64,000 bases of DNA from Scortum barcoo (Eukaryota > Chordata > Actinopteri > Centrarchiformes > Terapontidae): NCBI GenBank assembly GCA_023238725.1, contig CM041541.1, positions 9,634,044-9,698,043 of the forward strand, given 5' to 3'. The notes below the pieces were generated by a model that ran no database searches, was not told where the DNA came from, and saw nothing but the letters and a program-made list of their open reading frames with translations. Positions 36,060-49,249 of this stretch are shown here, in pieces; the first letter of the stretch is position 1, and each line of letters opens with the position of its first letter. The translations under genes and the position numbers were made by a program.

Positions 36060-36380
36060 CAGCGATTGGTAAGCTTAGCATAGCACAAAGTCTGGAGAAC
36101 GGGAGGAAACAGCTCGCTTGGATTGGGTGGAATGCTGAATGCTAAAGCTAAAATCCAGATTAAATGGATTAAACATATTACTTATAGTGTGTTATCTTAG
36201 TGAGGTAGGCAGATTTTTTTAACTTCAGAGAGTTTCCCCGTGTTTCCTGTCTTTATTCTAAGCTATGCTAACCTGCTGCTGGAGGTCGTCACATGTTTAC
36301 TGTCAATGAGTGGTGTCAATCTTCTCATCTGACACTCAGCAAGAAAGCAAATAAGTACGTTTCCCAAAATGTTGAGCTTT
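36060..36380. repeat. Teleost foldback element, copy 3
   Basis: Left arm AAGCTTAGCATAGCACAAAG and GGGAGGAAACAGCTCGC (36070-36117); reverse arm AGAGTTTCCCCGTGTTTCCT, GTCTTTATTCTAAGCTATGC (36226-36275), followed by the usual tail CAATCTTCTCATCTGACACT and AAGTACGTTTCCCAAAATG. Confidence 0.65.
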
Positions 36381-38201
36381 AAGAAATGAATGCCACCAAT
36401 CACAGCTACGTCCAGTGTAACATACAATAAATATCTGCTTATGTACCCACGACTGAGCACATCCAGCCAGTGTTTAGGGTTTCTTTAATAGTGAAAAGAC
36501 ACTCAGTTCAGAATCACTGTAGAAAGCATGTAATCATGCTATAAATTGTTATAGTACACATACAGTGTTATGAATAACAGAAATATTCTGTCACTCCAAC
36601 AGATAAAGAAAGTAATTATAGTTATAGATAGTTTTATTGAGGGTTCAGTGCTGCATGTTCAAAGGAATAGTTTGAAATTTTGGGAAAATTTTGTTCATTT
36701 GTGAGTATTAGAGGTTCTCAGCTAACCATCTCCTGACTGCAGTTTTACACTGAAGAGACAACCATGAGACCAGTGTCATCCAACACTTGACAAAAGAGGC
36801 CATATGTCAAATTATTCCTTTAATTTTTTCCCACTCTGAGTGATTTATAACATTAAGTAAGCTAACATTACAGCAGTGAGAAACTGATCTGTAGTTCCTG
36901 TTTCTGAAGGCTGAAACCAGCAGCTCTTCTCATCAGGAGAGTCATCTAAACGACTGGATGATGTGTCAATAGCACGCTGCTTTTCAGGACATTTCACATG
37001 TCACGTCTACACCTTTTGAGCTTTTCTCATGTCAACCAATGCATTTAATGAGTAATGCACAAGCAGGAAGGATGAAGTTAGGTGACTTTTGTTATCACAC
37101 TAACAATGATTAGGTGACCATCACCATCATTGGACAGGTTTAGGCACCAAAACTACTTGGTTAGATTTAGGAAAGGATCAACTTTTAAGTTGGTAGTAAA
37201 GTTACATACATAACTTAAATTACCTGCAAAATGACCTAAGAAATTGGCATATTATGCACAAGCCACCATTCTGCTTTAACTGGAGGTGACACACTTTAAT
37301 TATCTTCACACTGTTCAACTACTCGATGTTAATGACAAAAATAGTGCTAGTGATAATAACTATCTAAAGTAAAGTGTCAAATCATTGAATCACTATAAAT
37401 CAGTTCCTGCTGAATTTGTTTCCCAGTCACCAAAATCTTTAGACAAAATCTAAAATCTAATCGCACTCATACTATTAATTCACCATCTGCAGTTTGTGGA
37501 GAAATGTAATATAAGTAATATAGACTGATGTGTTTCTAGCTGACTGGAAAATACAAGTTCATTAAAGGCAGTCTAAATACAAAGTTCCTATTTTGTGCCT
37601 TGATATATCATCAAATATATGTACAAACACTTTTCAGTCATATTTTCCTCTCACAATCGTCTCTCCAGCATTTTGGAATAATCAGATGTGAAGATAAAAA
37701 AAAAAAAAAAAAACAAGTTATAAGACGACTATGTTTCTGACAACTTCATTATTTGTTTTTAACTTAGCTAAGAGAAACAACAGGCTACTTAAATAGAAAA
37801 GCAGGAATGCATTTAGCAAAGGAAGATGCAGTATTTCTTTTTTTGTGTGTGTATTTTTTAAACTTTACATGTGTAGTTTTGTATGGTACTAACCACAAAA
37901 CCTGTACTCTGTTCTTTTACTTTGAAGGCGTGAAGTTAGCTTCACTGGCCACCTTTTCACCACCTCCTTCTTCTTTCTTTCCTTACGAGTGACTGTGACA
38001 CTTTAAAGACGTCCTGCCACAGAGTTATGTGCCTACAACTAAAACCTGAAACGCTATTTCAGATTTTGAGGTGGTTAAATACCACCCTCCCTAGTATCTG
38101 CCTGTCTTTAAACAAACAAAAAAAAAAAAATCATCTCTCTTTGCATGATCGTAACCGTCAGCTCAACAGAATCGCTTCCTCTTCATTGAGGGCTCTTCAA
38201 G

Positions 38202-38207
38202 TTTATT
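38202..38207 (-). terminator. Possible calcrl polyadenylation signal
   Basis: TTTATT on the + strand is AATAAA on the calcrl strand, about 280 bases past its stop codon. It is the nearest hexamer I found, but its use is unproven. Confidence 0.35.
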
Positions 38208-38488
38208 CCATATGATGCAAAAAAAAAGCATTAATTCCTTGTGTTAATGTCTTCCTGTGCCCAGCAGCAGCCCCTTTGAATATCTGTGGGATGTAAATAT
38301 TGAAGCTCCTTCTGTTTTGGTAATGTTGAGGAAAAAGTCTATAAGAAAAATAAGATATGTGAATTTCTTTGGACTGGGGGATGTGGAAAAAAAAGGGAAA
38401 TGAACGCCAAGAAAACATTGGCATCAATCTTCATTACGTCTTGGGAGAAGTCAAAGAAACAGCGGGTGTCGAACGCCGAGGGCCGCCT

Positions 38489-41400
38489 TCACACGAACGG
38501 GCTGTCCGATCTGAAGATGTCTGAGTAGCTCTTGCCGTTCATGTGCTCGGTGTGGCTTTCGATGCTGTAGCAGCGGTGGACCTCTGTGAGCGAGGACGCC
38601 ACGTAGGAGGCCGAGCGGAAGAAGTCGGCGTTGGCGAACGTGCCGGCGAACTGCATCCGCTGCTGATTCCAGTGTCTCCGGAGAACACTCTGGACCTGCG
38701 AGAAGAGGCACAAAAAGGATCTTATCTCTGGAAAAACTCCAACTAAAAGAGTCTAAAAGGTTGCAGCGTTTGTACTGAGTCTGACTGAGAAGTTTATCAT
38801 ACAATATAGAGACACTGGTAAATAAGGATGCACTTTTAAATGTGCCTTAATCAAGAACCCAATACATCTTTAATATATTTAACTTTAATAAGTTTTCCAT
38901 TCACTTAAGTCACTGAGGTCATGTCCTCTGTACTTTTATGTGAACTTGTGACTTATTATATTCATAAATGGAAATTAGACTTATAAAATATATTTCTGGG
39001 AGCATGGAAAAGGGGATTTAAACAGCACAAATAGTTTTGAATGCACAAAATATGACAAACACAACTATGTTTTTTAGAAATATAGACCTTTTTGTCAAAA
39101 AATGTTTGAGAGTATGGATTGTAGGACTCATAATTTCAGTATTACTTGATCCCTTATGGCTGAAAATGTGAATGAGAACTAAAAAATGGTGCCACTTTAT
39201 AAGCTCTTAAAATTGATTTTAAAACTGCATGTGTAGTTTATTTGGATGGGAGGCACCATGCATGCAGCAACTCGCTGCAAATACAAAATCAAAATACGAG
39301 ACATAATAAAATAATAAATAATAAAATGCTTAATCAGTCTTGTTACTCACCTCCCCGTTGAAGAAGCAGAATATAGTTGAAACCAAGAGACCCTGCATGT
39401 GAAAAAAAAGAAGCATCTTGAGGAAATACACAAGACTGGAAATCCTTTAAGCTTGAACAGCTGCAGGAGTCACATGTTCATGCTCTTATACTAGAAACAT
39501 TTTGTAATTTTAAACCAGGGATCGAGGATATTGCCAGTTGAGGATTACGCAAGTCTGCACAAACAGTAGAGCTTATCGTGTGCAATTATTTTTATCGGGT
39601 AAAAGCAAATTGGTTGTTATGTTTTCCAATGTTTTTTTATCGGCAGTGTTGGACTGCATCTTTAAAAAGCAGGACGTACGGACCTGGTAGTGCATGAGGA
39701 TTTCCATGACGTACAGGTAGATCTCCAAGACCCAGTGCTCCTGGGGCTTGTAGGGGAGCAGGACGAACTGGATGCCAAGCAGGGGGATGAGGATGAGCGT
39801 GGCTCTCACGGCCCGCATGTAGAGGCTGGACTCGGCCTGATGTGTCACCCTCAGCTTGGTGATGAGAACCCGAACGATGTTCAACAGGAAGAAAAGATTC
39901 ACCTGGAATCAAAAAGGCAGCACATGTGATGCAAGAAACATCATAAAAACATAACCAAATTATTTAGAAAATCCATATAAATACAAGCCAGCTACTATTG
40001 GTTGTACAGTATTAGTTTAATCACACAAAGACATGACGCTCAAGTAGGAAACAAGACAAGAAATGAAAATATTTGGACAGTGAGATTATTCCTTTTGCTG
40101 ACTTTTTTTTTGTAGGGGGGGGGGTTTGAATAGAAGAACGTGTTTTACTGGCAGTCATACGATAATGACGTTTCACTTTCATGATGACCAGACTGAAGGC
40201 AAAAACCTCCCAAAACAAACAAGAAGTGAGGACGTCTCTAATCCTGGATATGAAGTCCCAAGTAAAGTTTAATATGGTTATTATCATGGTTATTTTTTTT
40301 AAATCTTTAATCATTTTGCACTTTCCCCAGTGAATATATCTGTATTTACACACAAAATTATATTGATGTTCTTTGGTATGTTATCCCTGTGACACAATGA
40401 CACTGATTAGTTATTGCTGAGCCAAACTACACTTAATATATACTTAGTACCAAATGTAAAAGTCCTCATTGTGTAAAATGTCCTTTCATTATCATATATA
40501 TTATAATTTCAGCTACTTTATACATCCATATTAATACATCATCATTTCAACATTTATTTACATTTCCTATTAATAATAAAAATCTGCAAAGTAACCTGTC
40601 ATATAAATGTGTTGGTGTAAAGTAGAATAAGTAAAGTAAAAGTACCTTAAAATGCTTCTAAGTAAATACGAGTAAACATCTTTAGTTACAGTCTACCACT
40701 GCAAGTCACTGCTGTAAAAGCCTATTGGGAGTCTAAAGTCATCAGTTTCATGACCAGCCTGTGACTCGTGTCTACAACTGGTAGATAAGCATGGACACTA
40801 AAAGATTTGTAACAAATCCACTACCTGTCCACTACAATTGGGGAATCATAGATATGTAAAAAGGGCCACAATGCCCACATTATGTATGTGTAAAACAATG
40901 GAAAATGTGTAACTTGGACAATTTTGGTTGTGTCTCTTTGATAAAAAAGTAAATCTGGTTTTCCTGCAGAGGTCGGGTGCTTACCACCAAGGCGGCGCAG
41001 ATGGGGCCGTGGATAATGTACAGCAAGGAAGTATCTGAGCTGACCCAACATCTGTGAACACATGGATCAGATCATCAGGAAACACACGACTGACGTAGAG
41101 TGGTGCTGAGAGGAGCTGAAGGTTAAGAAGACTCACTTGTCGTTGTAGTAGCAGTGACGTGCTATCGAATGAATCACAGCGGGCACCAGTGGGAAACCTG
41201 CAAATTAAATGATATATTGAGTATAAGACCGTGGAATAAATCAATTTAAATATTTCCAACAATCCTTACTTACCCCACCCAAGCAGATAATACCAAATGA
41301 GGTGCTGTTTTTCTGCAAACACAGCCACAACAATCAGAGTGTGCAGGTAGATGCCCTCGCAGAGCATCCAGAAGTAATTGCAGCTCAGCAGGTACAGGTG

Positions 41401-44400
41401 GATGACCATGAGCAGCTTACAGGTTGCCTGCAAGGAAACAGGAGCACGAGCCATCACATCTCTTCTCAAAAAAATCAAAATGTCGAGCAATATCAGATTT
41501 GATGTGAAATCACTCACAGAGTCGTTGTACGTGTGCCCCTCTTTGTTCACGACCGTCGTGAGCCAGACGACGGTGATGATGGAGTTCAGCACGAATGACA
41601 TGAAGAGGTTTTTGTGGAGCGTTATCCTCTGGCAGCTCAGACTCCTGAGGGCGGCCGGAGGGGAGGCAAATATTATCACACACTTCAACAAGGAGGTCAA
41701 AAATGTAATTTCATTTTGACTTGCAATAAATGAAATAGATAAATGAAGTGCAGCTGTGCAAGAAATTAGGCCACCACTACAAGCTGGGGACAGTATGAAG
41801 AAATCAGTTAGTTATGCTTCATAGATATGTAATAACCAATTTAGTCCTTTAAATCCCTTTTAGGGGTGTTTATCCTCCCATTTGACCATTTATCATGGAT
41901 GTTTTTGGAAGAAATGTTGAATATCTGGACCAAAATACAATTCATACATTTATAACCCCCATGAATTTATGGATTATTGTTGTGAAAAACAACAACGTTA
42001 TTGCTAATTTACTAGCATTTATAACTGTAACATCCTTGATGGCTCACTAAAAAGCAAGTACTTACTAATAACAAACCACCTGTTAGCATAAATTTAAATA
42101 ACTTGTTCATTTTTTAGTTTCGATGACTTGAATTGAAAGCAGGAGCATTTTAGAGTTGACTTTTACATTACTACGCCTTTGACGTTTGCCACTGTCTGCT
42201 CAAATGTACATAACTCACTAAGTTTGCATTGTTCGCCATCATTTGGTAAAACGAGCTCATGAAATACTTAAATCGCACACACAACATGCTCACTGCCCAC
42301 ATGTGAAATTTCAACAAAACAGCACAGCTCAGTTTCAATAATTAAGTGTCGTTTCAGTTTGGGGATGAGTTGTGGAGACATGTTGGCAGCCTTTGCTGGT
42401 CAAGGCATTGCCATCAGTCAGAGCACCTTAAACCCTTGTTTTAAAGCACATTTAAAACACAGAATTTTTGTACATTTAAGAACAAAGAAAGGGGAATCAC
42501 ACTCACTTAAAATGGAAGAATATTCCTAATGATACGAGCAATGATACCAGCGACAGGCCGTGACCAATCATAACCAAGTAAAAGTGAGTCATCGCCGCCT
42601 GCAAGAAAACAAATTGAATATAACTTCTCAATCAAAGCGGGCTCATATAACACTTTTATTTATTTCACAGCTGTCTTCATCCCTCCTCACCACGCCGTGA
42701 TGTGTGGTGTTGGCTTTGCAGTTCGTGTAGTTTGTCCACGTCCTGTTGCTCTCCGGGTGACGACCCCACTCGCCCGTCTCTGTGCAGACTTTGGACGCAA
42801 CCGCTGTTAACAAATTAGAGATGAACACACAGAAATAAGAGTGGTATCAATCATCACATCAAGAAAGGAAGAAAGAGTTTCTCTAAAGATCATCTAAAGA
42901 CCAGAAATTAAGATTTGAAAGTTGCTAAATGTCCAAATGTATTGTCTCAACTGAACTTTACATTTAAATATTAAAGGTGAATAAAGTTAGTCATGGTTAA
43001 TGCATTGTAACTGAACTGACAGAAACCATAGATGCCAGAGAAATGTACCCTGGGGGTCAAAATCCTTATAGTAGTCGGGACAGCTCTGCTCCGTGACGCC
43101 AACTTCAGTCGCATCCCAGCACAGCCATCCGTCCCACGTCATGTTGCACTGAGTCCCCCCTGCACTTTTTGTTTTGCGTTGCGATTCTTTCATAATCCGC
43201 TGGAAACATTCGTACTGGGCTGTGGTGATCTGGTTCCGTGTCGCCTGATGTTCCCCCTGATGATTCAGATGTTCCTGGTAGCCATTTTCAGGGTTTGTTG
43301 CCACGAGCAGCTGAGATTAGTTTGAAGGTCGGCAGGAAACAGACAGTAAATAAGCAAATAAAATAGATGATATAGGTCATTTTGGCAATTGTGACTAATA
43401 ACAGTTCCTTTAAAGGGGCATTACACAGGATCTGAATATCACTGTCAGTTTGAGTGGAAAGTAACTGAGTACATTTACTCAAGTACTCTAATATAATTTT
43501 GATGTAAGTTTGAGTACTTCCATTTTCTGCTTCTATTCCTTTACACTTTGGGAGCAAAAATTGTACTTTTTGCTTCTCTACTGTTTTTTGATACTTTTAG
43601 TTACTTGTCATTTATAATCAACAAATAATAAATAAAAAAAAATATTATTATAGGTTAAGATACATGAAAGTCAAGTCACTTTATTTACACAGCACATTAA
43701 AAAACAACAGGAATTGACCTAAAGTGCTTTCCAGTGGAGGTAGATGGATTAAAATCTCCACTAAAGACTGTATATGGTCTGCCCTAATACAGATATATAT
43801 GACTAAAATACAATAAGAACCAATTAAACTAAATAAATGATCTGCAGGAGGACAACAACAAGCTGTCCAACAGAATATAAAGTAATTGACATGAGCTCCA
43901 CCTTTACCAGCTACAACATTAAAGCGATAGAAACATTAATGCATCAATAATCACATTCCAATAACACCGTTCACCCTTCATCTGTGATACTTTAAATAAA
44001 GTTTGATGTGTGAAATCTGAGAATAAAACACAGCTGCATTTATGGGGCACTTGTTCTCGTGTTGCATTGTGTTAAAATGACAGGAACAGACTATTTTCTG
44101 TTTGGAAGCAAAGAATTTAGTAAGTAGAAATTTATTCATTAATATTCAAAAAACAGACTGATATTTGATCTAATCTCAACACCATATTCCAACAAGATTA
44201 TTTGATAAAATAACTCATATCATACATGTAATTGTCTTTGCTTGCCTACATGGAGGGTCATTAGAAATGGTCATTAAAACCCTGCTGCTGTCACCAGTAA
44301 CACACTGTGATCATTTCCAACTTTTAACCATAGACTTTATGCTTGTCACTTTTGTTTAGGAAAATGTTCTTAATTTAATGAACTTGCATCAAAGCTGGAT

Positions 44401-44535
44401 GAATGACCTAAAACTCCTCAATGAAGCAAAAACACACAAAAACATGTTTAACAGCATATTTTAGACAAACAGCTGCACAGTTACCTTATTGAGGGCACAG
44501 AGGACCAGGAGGAAGATGAAGCAGTTTAGATCCAT
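38489..44535 (-). CDS. calcrl: Calcitonin receptor-like receptor (class B GPCR)
   Basis: Seven-transmembrane receptor that pairs with RAMP proteins to bind CGRP or adrenomedullin and signals mainly through Gs. Eleven coding exons in transcript order: 44485-44535 (MDLNCFIF signal peptide), 43049-43310, 42691-42803, 42507-42598, 41518-41644, 41274-41427, 41137-41197, 40985-41051, 39684-39902, 39351-39392, 38489-38695. All phases agree; 464 residues against 461 in human. The ectodomain has the six family cysteines (YECFQ, QCNMTWDGWLCW, SCPDYY, KVCTE, NCKAN) and N-glycosylation sites NMT, NRT, NYT and NTT. Family signatures are SLSCQRITLHKNLF, HLYLLSCNYFWMLCEGIYL, VFAEKQHL, SSDTSLLYIIHGPICA, KLRVTHQAESSLYMRAVRA and the 14-codon exon GLLVSTIFCFFNGE. 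The tail ends SDIFRSDSPFV. It is calcrl and not calcr: the NRTWTNYTNC and HQAES stretches follow CALCRL. Confidence 0.95.
39903..40984 (-). other. calcrl intron 8
   Basis: AT-rich. Includes a degenerate piece of the TIR element (about 40600-40700, GTAAAAGTACCTTAAAATGC). Nothing coding. Confidence 0.5.
41645..42506 (-). other. calcrl intron 4
   Basis: No repeat family or exon recognised in these ~860 bases. Confidence 0.5.
43311..44484 (-). other. calcrl intron 1
   Basis: Holds a copy of the fish TIR element at about 43450-43625 (GAGTGGAAAGTAACTGAGTA, ATTTACTCAAGTACTC, TTGTACTTTTTGCTTCTCTA). Confidence 0.55.
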
Positions 44536-47216
44536 CTGAGGAAAGATCTTGTAACTGAGAAAAGGGAAAGCAAAGTAAGGCTTTGTTATCTGTTTCTGTG
44601 CAATAAAACAATCAACACTTGGAACAAAGAAAGAAATAAAGAAAGGAAACACACGGTTTGACTCGGATGTGAAACCGTACCGATGTTCACTCCTATTTGT
44701 GTTTCATTGGAAGTTATTTTTATGCAGTTTGGAGGAATAAGTAAAAATGTTAGCACCATCCCAGATAGTTTCCCCCAGAGCTCAATAAGAAAAATGCTTC
44801 CTGAGTTGCAGCAGCTGCTAACATGATCCAACACACGATGTGTTGACAGCAGCTGGATCCAAACTCGTTCACGTGCTCTGCACTGTCACACACGGTCAAG
44901 ATTTAACATTTATTCTGCACGTTCTGCAGGTTTTATTTGAATAATTCCTCTATCATTAAGTTTAGACTGTTTTCCTTGTTTAATTCCTAAATTAGAGTTT
45001 ATGTTTTGGTCTTTTCTGCAAGTTTTGGTTGGACTTGATGACAAAAGGTCATTTGTTGTGCCTGAAACTCAAATATAACTCAGCTTTAATCTAAAACTTT
45101 AAATTCCTTTAAACAATGTCCAGTTCTTTAACCTGTACACTAATCAAAGGTCATGTCAACAAAACTGACAGTCCAACAAAGTGTCCAAAAACCCTGTTTT
45201 TAATTTGTAATGGCAGCGCTCCCCTTTTTGGACATTGGGGTTGCAGATTTGGCCTTTTGCTTCCTCTGCTCCCCATAGCTTCCTTCCTGCATGCTTATTA
45301 TGCATGTTGAGCAAGTTTAAACAAGGTTTAGCCAAAAGACATCAATGTGGCAAAGAGCATGTGCTGCAAACTCGTTAACATACGGTGAGCAGATGCTTCC
45401 ATCAGTTAAATCCAAATGTTAATGTAAATTAGAACTGATATTAAAAACACAGAAATGACAAAAGAAAAAAGACGGATTATGTCCTAATTTGATAGTAGAG
45501 GTGTGACAGTCAATGTGAAAGCGATGGAAATTATGGCAGTTCAAGATGATGACTTGATAGCATTTAATCTGAGCTAATTTTGACTACTTCCTACCAAACA
45601 TCCCTGTTGTTGTACAAGATATAAAATCATAATCTATGATTTTATTTTGGAAAGAAATCTGTGATTCCTCGTGAGCCAACCACTGATTTAAAAGTGCAGT
45701 TGCTCCTGGAATCTTTTAGTTTTATTGTACATGGAAAGTTCAATTCTCAAAACCACACACACACACCCACAAAACTAATAAAAAAATAACAATATATTAT
45801 GCTGCTGTTTAAAGTAATTAAATATGAATGGAAAGCAGAAGTTCTTGATTAAAAGTGGCCACAGAGATGGGATGTTTTATGTGTTTTGAAAGGGTAAATA
45901 TTAGTTTTATTATTTTATTAAAATACAATATAATTTAATGATTTTTTTAAAGATACGCGTGTACATCATTGACCCATGCAACATAGGAGCTAGTTTGCAG
46001 CATCTGACCCTGCAGACTAAACGCGCACAATTTCAAAATCAGACAAAACAATGAAACATAATAATACAGCAGCAGTGAGAGTTTATCTGCTTCAGTCTCC
46101 GATGGGTGTAAATGATGAGTCTTACTTCTTCGTACACCTATTCCATGGAAAAGAGGCCCAGGATTCCTATGTATCCCTATGAATGCATCACTGCAGGTTA
46201 AATAAATCTTTAAAGTTCAGAGGTTTCATTTCTCTAACAGCATTATCATCTTATCAAGTCAGAATCAGAATACTTCAATTTAATTTGGTTTAAAGTAATC
46301 TTTTATCTAGTCAGAATCTCCTTTACTTTGTCTTCTTAGTCGTGCTACAGTATAAAAAATCCTTCTCTCTCTTCTCATTATGAATAAAAAAACGTTTCAT
46401 AATCCAGTGACGCAGACCAATAAACTGTCTTAATTTCCGACTCCCCCGGCTGCTAATTCAGGAAATATTTACAGGATTAATATCTTCTTGAACACGCTCA
46501 AAGACGCTATACATCTCTTTAATGGCCTACAAAGACACTTACCAACTCGAAGTGAAGTTACTCCCTATTGTGTGGACTCTCTGTACCCGGGCGTGAGGAT
46601 TTACACATTTTATGATGTGAAGACCCTTTAGTAGGACCACAAGTCCCATTTTATGTCCACCATATGGGCAGATTTTTGTTGTTGGGTGTTAAAGAATTGC
46701 TGGTGGGTTGAGCTTATTCAACATATCTGGGGAAACAATCAGTCTTCTGCTTTAAAGAAATAAGTGAGTATGTGGCAAAAATATAAGAACTGTCACATGG
46801 TCTCAATACGTTAATACTAAGTTCTCCTCAAGTTACAGGTGGAGTGCTGGGAAACTTTAAAATGTTTAAATTGGAGAAATGTGCCTAGATCCAAAAAAAG
46901 GTTTAACGCTTAAGTAGTCTTCTTATCATATCATATTACTCAACAAATAGGCAGGTATTAATATAGGAAAGTATACTGTTCATAATATACTCTCTTTTTA
47001 AACAAATAAACAACAGATTTTTCACTTTTTATCCTGCCAAAGGCAAAGTTAAAAGATCATTTGCTCTTTTCAAAACATATATTTTAAGTCATGGTTTTGT
47101 TTTTCTACCTCTTAACACCTTTATGCTCCCTGCAACATATAACCTGAAGTATAACATTTCTCTTTAAATGTGCTATTAATCACACCCACACACTAAAAAG
47201 TATTAAAGAAGCTTAC

Positions 47217-47482
47217 CTTTGCAAGAACAACAACAAAAAATAGATAAAAGTCAGCGTTTGCCACTTCTTTAAAAGTAATCCGTCAGTCTGAGAGTGTACC
47301 TTTTGCAGAAAAAGGCTGTTTTTTTGTGATTTCTTCAAGAGTAGTCCTTCAGTGCGAGTGTTTCGCAGTTCGTAGGCAACACTGAGCTGTCCTGCTAAAA
47401 ACTGACCGGGGCTGTGGATGACATCACATGCTCGCCTTTTGTGGAGGCACATAGAGGGACATCCCCACAGTGTAATGGACAA
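47217..47482 (-). promoter_or_regulatory. Candidate calcrl 5' UTR exon / promoter-proximal segment
   Basis: Bounded on the left by a consensus donor on the reverse strand. Contains an imperfect direct repeat of about 31 bases (47263-47296 and 47330-47360). An 89-codon open frame runs through it but looks like repeat translation, not a protein. The link to calcrl is inferred from strand and position only. Confidence 0.3.
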
Positions 47483-47761
47483 TACGAAGCCTTAATATCA
47501 TTGATAACCTTTAAATTCTATCATTTATATTATGTATGATGCATGATATAAAGTAGACTTTACTGCTGTTGAGTCTTTAGAGTTCTGTAAATCATATACA
47601 AGTTAAAGAATTTACTTTATTGAAAATAGTGCAACCTGTGACTGCTTATTTATCTGTGTGCCCCCTTTTAATGTTACTTTTGTGGTCATGAATAGCAAAT
47701 ACTACTGTTAATACTCATAAACAGAGAACTTGATGTGCATGACAGTAAAAAAGACCACTAA

Positions 47762-47890
47762 AAAAGGTAAGATAAACTTTTATTGAGCCCTTGCGGGGAA
47801 ATTCGGTTGTTGCAGCAGCACAATGACAGCAATAAGTACAGCTTTGTTTAGAGGTAAAATAATATAATAACTAACAAAGGTATATATAAA
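47762..47890 (+). repeat. Teleost dispersed repeat, (GATAA)n type, copy 2
   Basis: GGTAAGATAAACTTTTATTG, AGCCCTTGCGGGGAAATTC and GTTGCAGCAGCACAATGACA match the layout of the copy at 8478-8660. Confidence 0.6.
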
Positions 47891-48319
47891 CTAGATTCAG
47901 AAAATACAACAGAGAAATGAGAAATTACAAGGTAAGGTGACAGTAGTGTGATTTATCGCATGTCTACATAAACAGTGTACACATATGATATGATGAAGTC
48001 ATAATGTTTGTATTAATATAAAGATTTAACTAAAAGTATTATTGAATATGAAGCGGGAGAGTGTAATGTAAAGATGATATAGTATAATAATAATACTAGA
48101 CATAGTATGAAATATAGTATAAGGTGAAATTAAGTGATATTGTTTACCATATTGTACTGTGCAGCAATATAACAGTATAGTGTATTTATGAATAAAAAAC
48201 AGCAGTATAATTATATTATATCATAGTATGAATAAAATACTATTGATTGGATCAATAACCAAATTGATTATTGGAAATTGGAAATAAATGTTATTCATCT
48301 TTTATGATGTAATTGCTGT

Positions 48320-48606
48320 GAACGGACCAATCAGCGAGAGGCTTTTTTCTTCCTTAGCAACGGCGCCCTCTGCAGGAGAACAGACTCCTTAGCAACTGTC
48401 GGGTCACCATGGTTACGGCGTTCACGGACTCTTTCTCTGTAGAGAAACGCCGATAATGTGAAGTTGGAGCTGTTTTGGATGAATTTATCCACAAATAGAG
48501 GTGTTTTTTAAGATTTGTGCGCTTTCTGAGGTGATTTTAATGAAGGTGAACAGTTACCGAGTGTCCGAGCCGAGCTGCATTAACCGGAAGTAGTGAGAAG
48601 GTGCAG
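48320..48606 (+). promoter_or_regulatory. zswim2 promoter and probable 5' UTR exon
   Basis: A GC-richer block in AT-rich surroundings. CCAATCAG (48327-48334) is an NF-Y-type site; TCCTTAGCAAC occurs twice (48351-48361, 48386-48396); GTCACCATGGTTAC (48403-48416) resembles an RFX X-box; ACCGGAAGT (48583-48591) is an ETS-type site. The block ends in a donor (GTGCAG/GTAAAT at 48606), and an acceptor (ATTTTGCAG, 49242) sits 7 bases before the zswim2 ATG, so the 5' UTR is probably split by a ~640-base intron. Confidence 0.5.
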
Positions 48607-49249
48607 GTAAATAAGACTAATCAATGTTTGTCGGCATGTCTTTCAAACTAAATAATCAATCGATTCATTGCAGAAAACACTAACAGATTAAACCATAATC
48701 CAGCTAAAAGCTTCATGATTTTGTATTTTTTCATTTCAGTGTCGTACTTTATCAATCTGGGTTAAAAGCAGGTTTGCAAGTAAAGAATATTTTCATTGTT
48801 GATTAATCTGAAAGCCATTTTCTCCATTAATCGATTAGTTGTTTGGTCCATAAAATGTTCAAGATGACGTCCCCAAATGTTTTGTTTTGTCCACAACCCA
48901 AAAATATTCAGTTTATCAAATATTATTCACTTTTGAGAGGCTCAAATCAGAGAATGTGGTCACTTTTTTCTTAAAGAATGACCCAAATTGTCAAAATACT
49001 TGTTCATTAATTTAATACTTGACAAGCTAATTGATTAATTGACTAATTGTTGCAGCTCTAATCACAAATATATTATGGGTTTCTAAAAAGAACAATATTT
49101 TGAAATGTGGTGGAGTAGAAGTATAAAATAGTACAAGTATGTCAAAATTGTACTTGTGAACAGTACTTGAGTAAATATACTAAGAAACATACCTCCCAGA
49201 GGTTTTGATATTTTTATTACAGGGTATATCTTTATTTTGCAGTGACAGG

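Larger units (their letters stand above)
28300..38200. other. Intergenic region between col5a2 and calcrl
   Basis: About 10 kb with no coding exon I can support. It holds fish dispersed repeats (29335-29515, 31340-31690, 33720-34165, 36060-36380), CA/TG and A runs (30614-30633, 30677-30700, 32702-32719, 33824-33841, 37696-37713), and GC-richer islands near 28780-28930, 29800-29990, 30700-30940, 32520-32670 and 34380-34640 that might be regulatory. Confidence 0.6.
44536..48300. other. Region upstream of calcrl, with probable non-coding exon
   Basis: Just 5' of the calcrl ATG the reverse strand has two good acceptors (CTTTCCCTTTCTCAG and TTTCCTCAG directly before the ATG), so the start exon is probably preceded by a spliced 5' UTR exon. 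A strong reverse-strand donor (AAAG/GTAAGC at 47216) makes about 47217-47480 the best guess for it. Otherwise AT-rich with a dispersed repeat at 47762-47890. Confidence 0.4.

Noticed and set aside
28300..38400. Search for TFPI, col3a1 or another gene between col5a2 and calcrl
   Set aside because: No Kunitz cysteine pattern, Gly-X-Y run or other exon signature was found; the open frames are short and unrelated.
47213..47482. Reverse-strand 89-codon open frame as a protein gene
   Set aside because: The internal GLLLKK repetition comes from a DNA direct repeat, and no family is recognisable.
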